64,000 bases of DNA. Origin: Pipra filicauda (lineage: Eukaryota; Chordata; Aves; Passeriformes; Pipridae). A model generated the notes under the pieces. That model worked only from the letters and a program-made list of their open reading frames with translations. It was not told where the DNA came from and made no database searches. The stretch spans positions 372,001 to 436,000 of the forward strand of contig NW_024104620.1 in NCBI RefSeq assembly GCF_003945595.2. Direction: 5' to 3'. Below, one piece after another: positions 23,701-37,942 of the stretch. Position numbers and translations under genes: made by a program. Each line of letters begins with the position of its first letter. Positions within the stretch are counted from its first letter, which is position 1.

Positions 23701-26700
23701 GTCTTAAGTGGGTTGAGGATTACAAATAGGAGACTCTAAAGAATTTTGCCACATTCCTAAGGGTTATATTTAGAGGTAAGCTGTCAAGGGCAACATTTGC
23801 CAAGTTTTGGATGTGTTTGCTATAAAGGTTTGGGGTTTTGTCTGGCATTTCTGGCAGTACTAAGGAGTAAAAAGAGTCCTATTCCTGCCAAAATGGGAAA
23901 AAAAAAAAAGGAATGAGTAAAATGTGAGTGAAACCCATAATGCTCTCCATTATCAAAATTGGCTTTAATTACAGAACATTTCAATTAAAAGGGAATGTTT
24001 GAAGCCTTTTATGTTGCCTTAGCTCCTGTTTTGGTCTGTCTTTTCTTTGGTCTTCTTCCTGCAACTTCCTGTCATTATATTCCACTAATTTTACCTTTAA
24101 TCCTAGAAAGAAGAAAGAGTCGAGATTCACTTTGCGCTATTTGCTATTTCTCTTTTGTGGGGTGCTGTGAGAGAAGTCAGAGTGTTGCTTGTATCAGAAA
24201 ATAGTCATTAACGCATAACATAAGTGTATGATGATTGCTTTAGTATTTATTATAGAGTATTGGAGCTGTCTTGAAAATATTTGTATATTTAGAGGCAAAA
24301 TAACGTGAATTTGTTACTAATGCCACTCGACAAGATGGGCATTCTTCTTAAATATATATACTGTCTGCATAACAAGTTTAGAAGCATTGGAGATTGGAAA
24401 TGGTTATCTTTAGCTTGTTCTCAATGGCAAAGCACATCAACGAGGCTGTTCTTACTAATGTCTCCCCTTTAGAACTCCAGGTCACATATAATATTCCCAT
24501 CATATGCATGAAGGGGGAGGAAAGTTAGAAAGGAAAAATTATACTTGTAGGAATAGTTCTGTTACAGGCAGAAATCAGTGTCTTACTGCTTGCAGTATTG
24601 CCTTCCCTTCCTTCTGATTGGTTTTTGTACCTCATATTTAGCAATGTCCTTTGAATGAACATTTCGTTTCTACTTTTTAACTAAAAGAAACATTAGGAAA
24701 GGGACAAAAGTTCCTTTGCATCTTTTCTCTCCTATGTGGTCAGTGCATTCAAAAAGTTGTCTTGTCATCTTTGTATTCTGTGTTCCTCCAAATGTACAGC
24801 AGCACTGTGTGCCTATCACTTGATCAAAACTCTTTAGTTGCTGTCATCAGACACCAGGAACACTGTCCTGCTTTATGTCACATAACAAATTGAAATGAAC
24901 CAGACGCTTTACTTAAGCAACATTTCTGAAATTCACCATTTCCTTCTGAAAGAAGTATGGATCAAAAAGCCAAGTAAATCAAAGCACACTAGCAGTTATA
25001 GGTGCAGTAAATAAGCATGCATGCATGTACACTTTTAAAGGCTTATTCTTGAATATTTATTATGAAAATCAGAATTTAATTTAGTATGAAGAAAGAAAGA
25101 AAACTGGTTTTTATGAATATTTAACTTTCAAACAGGTCAGTGATCAGCTTCTCATTTTACAGAATTAGTGAAACCTTATAGTACTGATCAACACAGTCAT
25201 CTACAAGTATTTGGTTAGCAAAAAAACCAACACAACCTTTTCTTCCTGTGACCCCACTCTATTTTCTTCTGTACCCCTGAACTTTTCTGCTTCACCACTT
25301 AGAATGCACAACGATGTCTCATTGTTAGTTGTGGAAATTTCCGTTCAAAGGACAGGAAATTCCTGTCTAGGTGTTAGTATGCATTGCATGACAATGAAAT
25401 TGTCAACTCCTATAAAAATTTTAGTGTTTAAAAAAACTCAAACCTTCATAGATGAAATAAATAAAGATGAGGATAAGGAGCTGAATAAGGATTTCTGGCA
25501 AAGATTGAAGAACCGAAGTCTTTGCTGAGATGTTTTATTCATTCTTTGTGCAAAAATTATGTATGTGCCAATGTGTGTTTTATGAAGAGATGCCTAAAAA
25601 AGAAGCCATAAATGGACATTCAGGGAAGAGCAAGAGCATGGCAAACTTGCATAATGCTTTCTTTGCATATTCTCTCTCTTTCCAGCTTTTCTAATTCAGT
25701 GTATTTTCTAAATCTGTTTCTCTATTGATAAACTGTGTGTTGGCACATTTTTGAGGTCTCAGTAAGAGGTGACTTCAAAGTACTTGTTTGATCATGAACC
25801 TATGCAAACATTTTTGCCTTCGCAACTTTCTCTGTCGTGGAGTCCCTCAAATCTCTGACCTGTTGCAGAAGGAGTTGTTAACTTTGGGATTTTTCTAAAC
25901 CTGCCCCCATCAGTTTTTTATGCCAATTATGGGTTTGTAAACCTCTATCATGTTCTGTCAGGTTGTCCCTTTCAAACTGGAGAATTGTTAATGACTTTGT
26001 TACAGATTTCTGTATGTAACAGTGGAAACCATCCTGTATCTTGGATCCTGTGTTCTGTGTTTTCAGCTTCTTTTTGAGAAAAGGGACCAGAAGTGCAGTG
26101 ATATCCGAGGAGGGAGAGAAGAACTTTTTATAGAACAGTTCAATAATATTCCCTTTATTTTTCAATTCCTTTCCAAATAATTCCTGTCATTTTACTTGGT
26201 TGGTGGATGGACTGACTGCTACTGAACAATGGACTGGTTTTTTTCATGGACCGTGATCATATATTATTGTAATGCAAAGCCTTCATTCTTGAGTGACTCT
26301 GGGTAGCTCAGGTTTTTTTTCATGCATGAAGTGAGGACTGGTTTTCAAGATGTGTGTCTCTTTAGTTATGTTGAATTTATTGGATAGTCTGTTTTCTTGT
26401 CACTGTGTCCCTTACTGAGATTACTGAGGGGGCTTTTTCAAAAAGCTTCAAAACTTCAAGTGTTCAATATTATGATGTTTTTCTGCAACATTTTGAAGTT
26501 AGTTTCAGTTTTGCACCTCTGAATAGTGTGTATTGACAGCACACTTTTGTCACTTCTCTGTTCTCTTTCTCATGATGACTGTTCATTCACAAGAGCGATT
26601 CCCAATCTCTCCCAAAGAGATCTAGTCCCTTTAAGATTCTTAAAGATTTCCAACATGCTACTTGGCTTCTTTAGAGAACACTACCAGAGAGAGAGGATTT

Positions 26701-29700
26701 CCTTGGACAGGAAGAATTGACTATTGTAATTTTGATGGGTTTACGTGGTCACGTAGTTAACACTTTATTGAAATTTCAGATAATTTGTTCAGTGTAGAAT
26801 TCACACTTGTTAGTCATGAATCACTAAATCTTCTCCACGTCTATTTTTAAATTCAGTGGTTAGCAGTTTGAAAATTTCATATTTGAGCTCCCAGGGACAT
26901 CAGCTACTCTTTGTGATTTAGCACTGTAAAACTCTTACAGTTAAACACTATGTATTTAACTCTCTTAATACTCCCCAGCCCTTGTGCTCTCTTCCAGCTC
27001 CCTCGTAGACAGGATTTTCATTATTCGAGGATGTCTTGAAAAGCCTTTGATGACAGTTCTTGAACAGAGATTATGTTTGCATCACAATCTCAATTGTCAA
27101 ACATTGCAGGTACACTGCATTTTGGCTTATTTTTGACTTGACACTTCGACAGATAAGCTGCAAGATGTTAGGACTTCAAGACTCAACAGTATGCATTTAG
27201 GATATATACAAAGATGTATCCCAGTACTAACTTTTCTGAATTACGTTTGTCATGCTTTATGAAACCATTGCCCCCTGAATTTTTCAATATAAGAAAGTGA
27301 GGCTGGATATATGGGCTCTTTTACATACATTTTACAGTCTGAACTTTCAACCCATAAAGCAGTTTAGAACTCTGAATCAAGCTCTTCTGTAATCCAGTTG
27401 GCCTGTAGTTCTGCATATGTGCTTCTTAGTTTCATTCAGTGCTGAATTTTTGGTGTTCTGTGAAGGCACCCAAATGGTCCAAAATTGCAAAACACTGTCA
27501 TTACCTTGGACTGACAAACTGTTGGTAAAGCAGAGTTATTAATTACCACCATCTACTACCTCAAGAAAACTAAGCGCAGAGTTTAGTTCTTGATGAGTTT
27601 TTTTAGCTTTTATATTTAAATTTTTCAACCACCAAACTTAAAATTTCACCTCTTCATACTGTGCCTTCTTGTCAATATTGTCCTAGGTAAAGACTTATAA
27701 AATAGTTGTCACTTGATGAGAAAGGCCTTATCATGGTGCTTTTAAAAGTAGGTGGAAATGATTGATGAACAGTAATAACAGTTCTGCAGTCAGTGATCAA
27801 CAAAAAGTACTTTCCTGAATGGCATGTTTATTTTAGCTGCTGAAAAATTGTTTCAGAAAAGGTTTGTATAGCTGTTACTCACTGTTACACTTCCATTTTG
27901 ATTCTGAGGAGAAATAATTTGCTTTTTTTTAATGTGATTATCTTCCATGCTCCAAGTCTTGGTCTGCAGTGTGGACAGCAGGATGATAAGCACAGTTAGG
28001 TGCACACGGCAGAGAATGCTGGGTTTGCATTACTAGCCAACAGTAATTCTTCTTTGCATTAATTTTGGAGAAAGTAAAAATCTGGAGTTTACTGTCAAGT
28101 GATTTAAGATAAAAGAATAATTATACCTGCTCCCTAGCAGACAAACTCAAGAAGTGCATAAATAGTAGAAGGAATGTTGATATTTCATTTGCAAGTCAAA
28201 TTTCTTGATTTATTTACGTGTAGCCTTTCTATTTATAAATGTCATATTTACACTCTCTCATTTTCCACTTCAGTGTTTTTAGTGTTCAGAATCAGTGTCC
28301 TGATTAATTTTGTGAATTATTTTGGCTTCTTACAATATATACCTTTATGATCAAAAATAACACTCTGCAAGGAATGTGGAAATTCAGGACTACTTAATTG
28401 CAAAAGGAGAGAAATGTGAGATTTAGGCAAGGTATAAGGTGCTGATAATATTTTTATGGTGCTTGATAGATGGTTATGAAAGCAGTTGCTTTTGACTTGA
28501 AGTAAGTAAGGAAATAAAGGAGTGAGGCTTTGCTTGGACTTTGATTCTCTTTGGGATTCTAAATGTTTTATCTGTGGTTTTAGACTCTGCATCATGAAAG
28601 AAGTTAGTCATATGTTTAAGTAATGTTCCCAGTTAATGTTATGGACAGTTAATGTTCAATTCAAATCTGAAGTAAAGGGAAAAATAAAAAATGGAGCAAG
28701 CTTTTAGTTTTTTTAATAATTTGTGTTAATTAATAATACCAGCAGCTACATTGAACAAAAAAGCATCTTTGTCTTCATTTTTTGGCCATTTTATGTAATA
28801 CTTAGCCCAGGACATCTGGCCAGTGCAGCCTTGGCATAGCTGCCAGAGTAAGGAGATTTATTGATGAGGCAGGTCCTCCACTTCAGCACAACCAGGGTCC
28901 CCAACAGAGCGGGCTAAAGCAAGGAGTCCATCATTATGTACATTAAATACCCTGTGCATTCAAATGCATCCCAACAATTCATTTAGCAAGGAAGCTGTAA
29001 GAAGTGATAGCATTCATTCACCTTGGCCTGATACTTTACTACTCCTCCAGGATCTGAAAAGACAGGATTTTCACCAGTCTACTTGCCCTTTGAATGAACT
29101 TCAGTAAAATTTTTGGCCAGCTTTCACACAGGGCTGTGGAGGAACAGAATTTACATGACAAAAATAGTGAGTGAAAGTAGAATTCTTAAACACTCTCTGC
29201 CAAGAAGTGTAGAAACTTGTTGCCTGATTTTAGAGCTATTACTAAGACTATGTGCAAATATTGAGGGAGAGTCTTCTGATCTATGCTGTGTACTGCGTGT
29301 AAATACTGTCTTTAGTTAATTGCCTTTGGAATGCCAGTAGTCTTTAAAACTCAAAAAACATATGGCATTGAAAATTAAAGTAAATCTTGTTTGCAAATTA
29401 GAATGGTGTACAGTTTTTTCATAATTTTTTTTTTAAATGCAACACTAAAGCCTTTACTCTTCTCTGCATTTTTTCCAAAATGCCTTTGAAACTTAAGGTA
29501 AGTGGAATATTTGTAGGCATCTCATGGGACTCAGATAATGGGTATTTAGATAACGGTGTGTGTTCAGTTCTTCAGTTGACAGGACTGCATCTTACTAAGG
29601 TGACATTCACAGTTTTCTTCACAAAGAAGGTAAACTAATTCTTGTGCGTCACAAAAACGGTGAAAAATTGCTATTTCAAAATGAGGTTTTAGTATTTTTA

Positions 29701-29995
29701 GGCCAAGTATTGTTTAGGCATGCTGAGATTGCAGCTGTCTGGTGGTGACCTGGTTTTTGTCCAGTTAGAAATTAAGAGGACCTTGGTATAGATTTATTTA
29801 TACCTAGACTATGAATGAAAAAGCTGCAGTTTACTTCCAGCCTAGAAGAAAACAAAACTAATAATGTAATGAAAGATCAAATATAGAGATCAAATAAGAA
29901 TGAGTGAACTTCTCTTGCTGGCTTTTGAACACTGGATTGAATATTGCTGCTTCAAATTTGTAAAGATTGAAAATATTTTATCATTGCCATTACAG
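20775..29995 (+). other. MGAT5: MGAT5 intron, 9.2 kb (largest complete intron here)
   Basis: The intron has donor gtgagt and acceptor ccattacag. It is mostly unique AT-rich sequence with short A or T runs (for example near 23,889). The open frames of about 60-105 codons inside it match nothing I recognise. No CR1 tail was detected. Homeodomain-type taattaataa motifs occur near 28,725-28,740. Confidence 0.88.
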
Positions 29996-30145
29996 GATAA
30001 GAAGGCTTATCTGGATGTCATCCACACCTATATGGAGGTCCATGGAACTGTTCATGGGACAAGCACCATGTATATTCCTGGCTATGTAAAAAACCATGGG
30101 ATACTCAGCGGGCGGGATTTGCAGTTTCTACTGAGAGAAACCAAA
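29996..30145 (+). CDS. MGAT5: MGAT5 coding exon, human residues 461-510
   Basis: The exon has 50 codons, phase 0 at both ends, with donor gtaagt. It encodes D-K-K-A-Y-L-D-V-I-H-T-Y-M-E-V-H-G, then Y-V-K-N-H-G-I-L-S-G-R-D-L-Q-F-L-L-R-E-T-K. This is in the C-terminal half of the GT-B fold. The loop T-M-Y-I-P-G differs from my recollection of human T-K-N-I-P-S, while both flanks are conserved. Confidence 0.97.
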
Positions 30146-33100
30146 GTAAGTTTGTCAAGTGGGAGTGGTGGCAAAAATAGCTCCAGATAGGCAGTGTCTG
30201 GAGTGCATGCATTTCACCTCCTATGAGTAAGCTCCTAATTTAAAAGCACTGGGAAAAAAATTATCAAATGTAAAGGATCTTAAGTCGTCTTCTGTGTGCT
30301 AAGAATACGTTTCTCATCATGTCCGTGTTTTTTGGAAAATTGGCGTGACAACCTATAGGCGCATTTAACAACCAACTTGAGAAACAGGGATAAATACATT
30401 TTTCATTTTCTTCAGTGTGATATTCAGCTCAAGGAGATTATCAGCTGAGAGTGTGCTTTGTTTCCCATCCCTGAGGTCAAAGTTAGGTAACAGCCGAGAG
30501 CTGTGCAGTCGCGTGCTTGCTCTGCCCTAACAGTGACTTTAACCCAGAGCGACCCTGATCTCTCAAGGAGAAAAGAAAAGCAAGCACTTCATTTGCCATT
30601 CATGTCCTTCCTCTGCTTCAGCTGTGCAGAGGGAGTGAGCAAAAGAGCATGCTTTTTGTGGTGTGCTTTGCCTGTGGCTCCAGAGTCACGGGAACTCAAG
30701 ATAAGGGACAATATATACATCGAAATAAATAACTTCTGTCCCTGTAGTTAAAATGCTTTGTTGGGATTCTGTGCCATTCCCGTAATCTTTGTGGCACTTT
30801 ACAACATTAAAACACTTCAGTAGTTTACATTTAAATAGGATGTTTAACTTCAAGTTGGTGAAAGAAGAGGGTTGTATGTTTAAAATTAGCAAAATCTGTG
30901 GAACTGCGTCCCTGTTGATAGTTTCTTGCTGTGCACTTCTACAGAAAAATCTATTAAAAAAAAAAAAAAGGAAAGAAAAAAGCAAGCAACTCCCAGGTTT
31001 CCCACACAAATGTAGAGATCTCCATCTTTAAGTACTCTGGAAAATGTTGGTAATTTGACATCTCTGTGTGACAGCTGTTGGTAAATTATGAGTTTTTAAA
31101 GGCAACCACTGTGTGTATGTACTTGATGCATACAGATACACATAATGTTGCATATTAAAAAGTCAACATTTACTTTCGTCATAGATAATCTGAGATTACA
31201 CAGCTTTTGCCTGTGTGGAGTAGGAAATCCCTGTGTTAATCATAATGTGGGAAGAATATTGACCTTGTAATAACGCCAAGCACGAACAGTGCCTCCTGAA
31301 AAAAACGTCTTCTATTCACTGAAATAGTAAAAGAAGCTAATGGAATTCCTGTAGAATTATTCAGTCCTTATAATTTACAAGTAGCAGTTCATAATAATAG
31401 TTATGTTTGCCTGTGTCTTCCTCTAGTTCTTTATCAGCCATCTTACATGTATCACAATAAAAGACTTGCTTTTCAATATTAACTAGATAGCTCATCTAGT
31501 TGTTATTGGTTATATTTGTTGTGTTCTAAGATGCAATGTAAAGTCACATTCAATTTAGGACAAATTCAAGTTGATACCTACATATTATGCAGCTTAGTTG
31601 CATGGATTCTGTGACACAGGAAGTAGCAGAGTAGCTTCACTCGATTTTGACTAGTAATTGGAATATCAGATGGAAGAGACTGTCTTGTGATTGTGAAGTG
31701 CTCCCGAGACAGTAAGTTGCTTATTTGCCACAAGAAGTTTTTGGTGAAAAGCATGGATCTGCAATGTACTGTTATGAGAGTCCTACAAGCACTTTAGGTT
31801 TTCATGATTTTCTGTACTATTGTTGAGCATTGGTTATGGTCGGGTTTTTCCTTCATAATGTTGGGGAAAATCGTCTGAGAATTTGCTGCATTTCTTAGTA
31901 GGTGACACTGAGAAACACATCAGTGTGTTTCAGAACCCTGTATAAGGAATTCATATTTTTATCGATTATCCTCAGTTATCTTTTTTATACGATCTTTCTT
32001 AATATGCTTTTTTTAAAAATTACATCTGCAAATAGTATTTTCATGTGACTTTTCTGAACTTTTGTTAGCAGGTTTGCAAATGACAAAAGCTGTTTTCCTT
32101 TTAAGGAAATTATTTATTTATGATGCAGCCAGGCTAACAAAACTTTGCCTTGATAATAAGCCATTAATAGTCCATCTACTTCTCCTCATAGTTATTATTG
32201 TCAGGGAAATGGGAGTGCGATGTATTTCTAATGTTGCACTGAAATGAAATTAAATATGGCTTACTGCATCAGGAATTTTGCTTATTATTCCTGTCTGATA
32301 CTGTTTCAATATATCTAATTGAACAGAAGTGAAACAGCAGCATCCGGGGTTTGAAAGTGGAAACTGAGATTACCATCTAATTTGTTTGGACATTTTTAGC
32401 TGAAGGTGGATTGGGGAGGGTGTACAGGGAGTTGTGGGGTTTATGTTTTTTGCTGGCTGATGCTTCGTATCCCATAGGTATTCTGGCTGTTCTGCCCTAG
32501 CATATGGTTACCTGTCAGTGTTGATCAACACATGTACTTGTTCTAAGTCTTCTTGTTGCTTGTATGTTCAGTTTCAGATTCTGATACCCTTTAAGAGACA
32601 ATACTTGAATGTAGCTGGTTATAAAACACCACTCACCTGTCACTAGTGGCCATCTGCTGTCTATGTGGGTCAGTTGTGTTTATATCAAATGGATCATGGC
32701 TTGAATTTCTAAAACAAGTGCAGGTTTTCCACAAAAATCAGGCTGACTTAAATGGGAGCTTTGTGCCCTGAGGAGCCCAGTGTTTGTGTGCACATGCATG
32801 CAGTGATGTACAAGGACGCTTTTTTACCATAATCACTTTATTCACTAGGCAACATGGCCAGAGTTCCCTAATGAATTTAGTTAAGGAGGTTTTGTCACTG
32901 GACTATCCGTGTGCTGCAAGTGTGTGAATAATCAGAGCCATAACTCTGGGCTGGGAACATCTGTGGGTACAATGCTGGCCAGGACCATCAAGGGCTACTG
33001 TTGCTGTCTCCCAGCAGCAACCTTTGTCTTTAGGCTTCCAGAAGCTTTCAGATGTTTTGAGACCAAGGGCAAGAATTCTCTGTCATTGCTTGTGATGTCA

Positions 33101-33602
33101 ACACTGTGTTAGCAAGTTTTTGTTAGGTCAGCTGACAAATGTTCTGGTTTTCAGAGTGAGAGCTAAATAATACTTCAACAAATTAGATGGTTCAGTGTAC
33201 TCAGAAGCGTCAGTTTATGTTGAACTGCTTCATTTTGGCCTTAGACAGCAAAATACCAATAGGTAGTGGCTCAGTCCTATGATTCTTAGTCAGAGCTTTG
33301 CATTCCCAAAATGTATTTGGTCTCTGTAGGACACAGTTATTCTCAGAAGCATGCAGCTGCCATTTCATTCTGGTGTGTGTTATAAAGCAGCACATTTCAG
33401 AATAAGTGAGTTTTCCAGTCAGGAGGGGGCTGTTTGAGCCTCATCATGGCTAGTTCAGCTGTGTAGTGCATGACAAAAACGAGACATGTCTACAGTTTCT
33501 AATGAGAAGATGTAAAGCCATTCATCACGTCTGAGGAAAATAGGGTAGGCGAGCTGGCAGCCTTCCTGCCAACTTCCATGGCTCCTTGCCAAGTGGGCAG
33601 CT

Positions 33603-33650
33603 GGAGGAGTTGGACTAGACTCTCTTGGAAGAACCAGTATTGAATTCTTG
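33603..33650 (+). mobile_element. CR1 LINE 3' tail fragment (decayed)
   Basis: The text ggagttggactagactctct followed by ggaagaaccag and attgaattctt resembles the CR1 3' end (ggttggactagatgatct, then the gaggtcccttccaacc and attctatgattc parts) in forward orientation. It is heavily decayed and short, so the boundaries are approximate. Confidence 0.55.
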
Positions 33651-35696
33651 AGAAATATTTCTCCTTTCGAGAAAATTTCAGATGCAACTTTTTTCTTCAG
33701 GTCACTGTACATTTTTGAGGGAGCTCAAATTCTTTTACTAAGTGGGATTTATGATTTCTGAATGGTGATTAATAAAAGCAGGAGCAACACCCTGCCTAGA
33801 CAGAAACAGGAAAACAAGCTGTTTTTCATATTGCCTTTTATGAAGGACTATCTATTTTTACTTCCACACGCTTCACAAAATCAGCTGAAAGGACATTTAA
33901 CTAGTGATTCTATTCTCAAGTTGTTTCAATCACAAAAGAATTGACTTTTCCAGAAAGTATTTTATATTCATGAGGAAAATAAAGCAAGATAGTTAACCTT
34001 TGCTATATTCCTCTTTCTGTAGTTCAGAAGATAATATATAAGTTCAGTAAGGAGACATATAAAAGTGGTGATAAACCTACCAACCTGACAGAATAAATTA
34101 GATAAAGTGCAGCGATGTCAGAAGGGGGAGAGGAGAAGATAAACACTCCTGTTCATGGAACTATAGCATTTAGTCTCTGGAATATGAAATTTTTTCTCTT
34201 AAATATTCAGCTACTCGTAATTACAGTCAGTGAAGTAAAGCATTCAATTCTTATTTTATACTTTTGGCTATAATTTAGAAAGCCTGTTTGTTTGCTTACT
34301 CATTTTAATAATAGTTTGATATGGTCCTGTGAACTCCACAAATTGCTTAGCATCAACTGAAAGTCAATGGTTTCCGAAAAAAATAGAAACACAGTTTTTT
34401 CACAGGAGTGGTTGTGAGTCACTTTTTGTGCCAGAAAATCTCCACTTAAATACTGCACTGTGAGAGGACTGCCTGCATTATAATCAGAAAAGAGTGGTGT
34501 CTTGACTACTGTGATGCTGGGTGGCCAACTCAAAATTCTGAAATTCCAAACGAGGGGCTCAGTTCATTGCAAAGGCAGAAAGGTTCCTGAAGAGCCTTTT
34601 TTATGAAAACCTAAGTGTTCCTGCTTGAAGGTTCCAGTACCTGCTTTACTCAGCGGGCAAGTGAGATTGCAGATACAAATCCCCTTTTTTGATTCACGCA
34701 GACCTACAGGCACAGACACATCTGGGTAGCAGACCTTACTAAAAAGGAATGTTTTCCTAAAAAACCCACACTGCTGTTACCATGATGATTTTACATCTGC
34801 ATTTATTTGCTGTTATCTCTTTTAGATATACTTTTATACTGTAGTCTCCTCCTGGCAATCATCACATTGCATGAGGCATCAGCCTACAGAGCGGGTTGTG
34901 CCATGTGCCCACTTAAAGCACTGTAGGAAAAATAATGGTTCTTGCTTTTAAGAAGCATTTGAAAGATGAGCAAAATGCTCACATACAGAACATGAAATGG
35001 TTTCAAGCACTAATCAACTAGCAGAGCATAAAGGAATTCTATCCTGCATAGCAATTCTGCTGCAGCTAACAAAGTCAGATCGGGGCTAATATTTTTAGCC
35101 ACATGTACCCACTGTGATGTTACCAACATGGTCACTCACATCTGGAGTTTTGCAATGTAGATCTTCAGCTGTGGGGTGGAGGTGCCTCTCCATGGTGGAA
35201 TGGGTTACCAGACATAGTGACTGGTAAGAAAGTATCCTAAAAACCGCAGTGTGGTGGAGGCAACAGTGTACATCTATATCAAAAAATAGTGGAAAAACAG
35301 TCTGTTCTAAATCTTTACTCTTTGTGGGACAGAGCCTTGTCTTCCTCACAGTGTCAACTGTACTGAGGATGGATGGTGCCTGAAAACTGCTGACTGTTAT
35401 TTCTACTTTTTTCTTTTTTTACTTGTTTTTCAATTAGTGAACTTGCAGGATTTGTTGAATTCTCTTAGGAAGTACCTTGACAGATTGGTTTAGCCTTTCT
35501 GGAAATAACAAGGTGCGTGTAATTCAAATGATTAGCAAATGAGAGCACTGCGAGTTACAAAAATGGCCTGTGTTCTCTAGTACCTGCTCTTTTAATCAGA
35601 ATGAACAAAACTCTCTCAAAGGCATTTAAGATATTTCTCAGCGTTGCTCTAAATACCGTACAAAAATACTGGCTGACCAAGGAACATTAATCACAG

Positions 35697-35785
35697 AGAC
35701 TCACAGAATGGTTGGGTTGGAAGGGACCTTAAAGATCATCTAGTTCCAACCCCCCTGCCACAAGCAAGGACACCCTCCACTTCAT
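35697..35785 (-). mobile_element. CR1 LINE 3' end fragment
   Basis: The plus strand reads tcacagaatggttgggttgg, then aagggaccttaaagatcatc, then tagttccaacccccctgcca. This is the complement of the avian CR1 3' end, so the element points to the minus strand. Only about 90 bases remain, a typical 5'-truncated insertion. Confidence 0.92.
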
Positions 35786-37795
35786 AAAGGACAATTTTCA
35801 GGGGCAGGGTCTAGATTGAGTTTGGGAATTTCAGCTGACTTGATGACGATGAGAATGGAGACTGATAGAAGGTTTTGGAGGGCTGAAAAAAGGACTTAGG
35901 GGAGCTGCAGGCAGCTGTTGCAACCTTGGGCCAACAGGCAGCACACACACACTGTTCTAGTGATCAGACACATCCTTCTTTCTTCTTTCAAAGGTGCAGT
36001 GCTGCTTAGAGGTGAGGTTGGAAAATGGATGAGAAACAGGTGGTAAGCTATTTATTATAGATTAAGTGATGACAGTGTGCTCTGTGCTGTCAAAACATAA
36101 ACCCATGTTTCTTTCCCCGTGGAGCTTCCTCCTAAATAAATGGACCAGTCAGACACAGAACTCAGCAGTGCACAGCAGCAGTTTATTAAAAAAGTGCAAA
36201 ACTAAGCAAACAACTCAGCATTCCCTACCTAACAGACAAACACAGGATCATAGGAGAATTGATACTTCAGATGGGTTTAATTGCTGGTTCTCAGCTGGTT
36301 TTCTGCCTGAACTAAGGAGTAGTTTAAATAAATAATATTTTATGTGCAGATTGCATGAAATGGTTCCATATCCATAAGTCATTATTTTCAAGACATACCT
36401 TTCTGTAAATTCAGCCTCTTTTTAGATAAAATTTAATATGCATCTCATCTGACTGACGGGTCAGATGTCTTATGCCATGAATTTAGATAATCTATCTTGA
36501 ATGGAGATAGTCTTCCAGATCTTTTTCTTATCAGCCACAGGAGAGTTTCTATAAGATTTAAATCAGCGAGATAGCTGGGAAACTTTTTGCAAGCAGGCAA
36601 CTTTTTAAACCTGAATATTGAAAACTGAAATAACAATATTCAGCTCCACGCAGTGCAAATTGTATGTCCTCAACTATGCTGAGAACTGTTAACATGCATT
36701 TTTTTAAATGAGCCAACTCTGAATTTATACTGTTGTTGCCATGGGTTGGAGAGGATTGATGCTGCAATGCCTGTGACTGCAGGTTTATGCACCAGCTCCT
36801 AGGAAGAGCCTCCAGCTGTGAATGTTCTTTTAGCAGGATTCATTTCCATGTTGCAGAAGATTTAATGCAGAGTAGTATATTTTGACCTCTTTGAATACAT
36901 ACATCCTGAATACATGATCCTAATAGTTATGAAGGTTGTGCTTTATTTTCTTGTAAAAGGCAGTAGCTCTCTCTATACATACATTAAGTTATGCAGCAGT
37001 GCCAAGAAATTGCTCTTACAAATCAGACCTTGTATTTCTCCCGTTATATCTGGACAGTCAAATGAAGATGAAGAATCCTATATTTAATTCAGGGGAGTTA
37101 ATTATGTTTGGCCAGGAAAGGAGTCAAGATTTTTTCAGGCAACTCTGAAAAAAACATTTAATGTCTTTTCATTTTCCAGAGCACCTGTAATCTCAGGTGA
37201 TGTAGGAAAAGCGTTAGGATGCTTTTTTGCTCTAGTTTCCCCTTGAGGCATTGAACCCTCTGAAGCCTGTGCGGGCTCTTGCTGCCTCGGTACAGCGCCG
37301 TGAGCTGATGTTTGCTGCCACCTACCGTTTTAATTAGGAGCCTTAATTAGTGTGCCAGGAGCAAGTTCATGTTGGCAAACCCAGCAGGTTTGGAAGAGGG
37401 GGAAAACACTAATGTAGCTGTTCCCTGAGTCTGCTGCGGTAGAACCTGTACCTGTAGGAAAGCACCAGCAGTTTCATTTCAACCCCAGTCAAACCACTAA
37501 CTTTGGTTTTTCTTCAAAAAAATAAGTGAAAGGGTCTGTTGTTGCCTCAGCTCCATGAAAAACCACCTCAGCTCATTACAGAAGATTATTGTCAAATGTG
37601 TTTTACAGGACATTCCATTACCGCTTGGGGGGGAGTGGGGGAGCTGCTGAATTTATCCCATTTTATTCTTAACATTACTTTTTTTTTCTGGGCTGGTACA
37701 TTTAGAATGGGTTATTGTTTGTTTTAAACTAGCACTCAGCTTTGTGTTCTTGTAAATAACAAAAATTAAGACAGCCCTTGTTTTCTGTTTTTCAG

Positions 37796-37942
37796 CTGTT
37801 TGTTGGTCTTGGATTTCCATATGAAGGGCCGGCTCCCTTAGAGGCTATTGCTAATGGATGTGCTTTTCTAAATTTAAGATTTAACCCACCAAAAAGTAGC
37901 AAAAACACAGATTTTTTCAAAGGCAAACCTACACTCCGAGAG
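37796..37942 (+). CDS. MGAT5: MGAT5 coding exon, human residues 511-559
   Basis: The exon has 49 codons, phase 0 at both ends, with donor gtaagc. It encodes L-F-V-G-L-G-F-P-Y-E-G-P-A-P-L-E-A-I-A-N-G, the conserved GT-B donor-side segment. This is followed by N-P-P-K-S-S-K-N-T-D-F-F and G-K-P-T-L-R-E. The A-P-L-E-A-I-A-N-G-C pattern is typical of nucleotide-sugar binding in this fold. The residues match human except for L-R and K at two places. Confidence 0.97.

Larger units (their letters stand above)
30146..37795 (+). other. MGAT5: MGAT5 intron, 7.6 kb
   Basis: The intron has donor gtaagt and acceptor ttttcag. It holds an A run at 30,956-30,969 and CR1 tails at about 33,603-33,650 (+) and 35,697-35,785 (-). 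Two candidate conserved noncoding blocks lie near 32,060-32,340 and 37,290-37,390. No coding sequence or RNA gene was recognised. Confidence 0.88.

Noticed and set aside
36170..36200. cagcagtttattaaaaaagtgc, looking like an antisense poly(A) end
   Set aside because: A single reversed AATAAA with no adjacent gene, tail or repeat body is not enough evidence.
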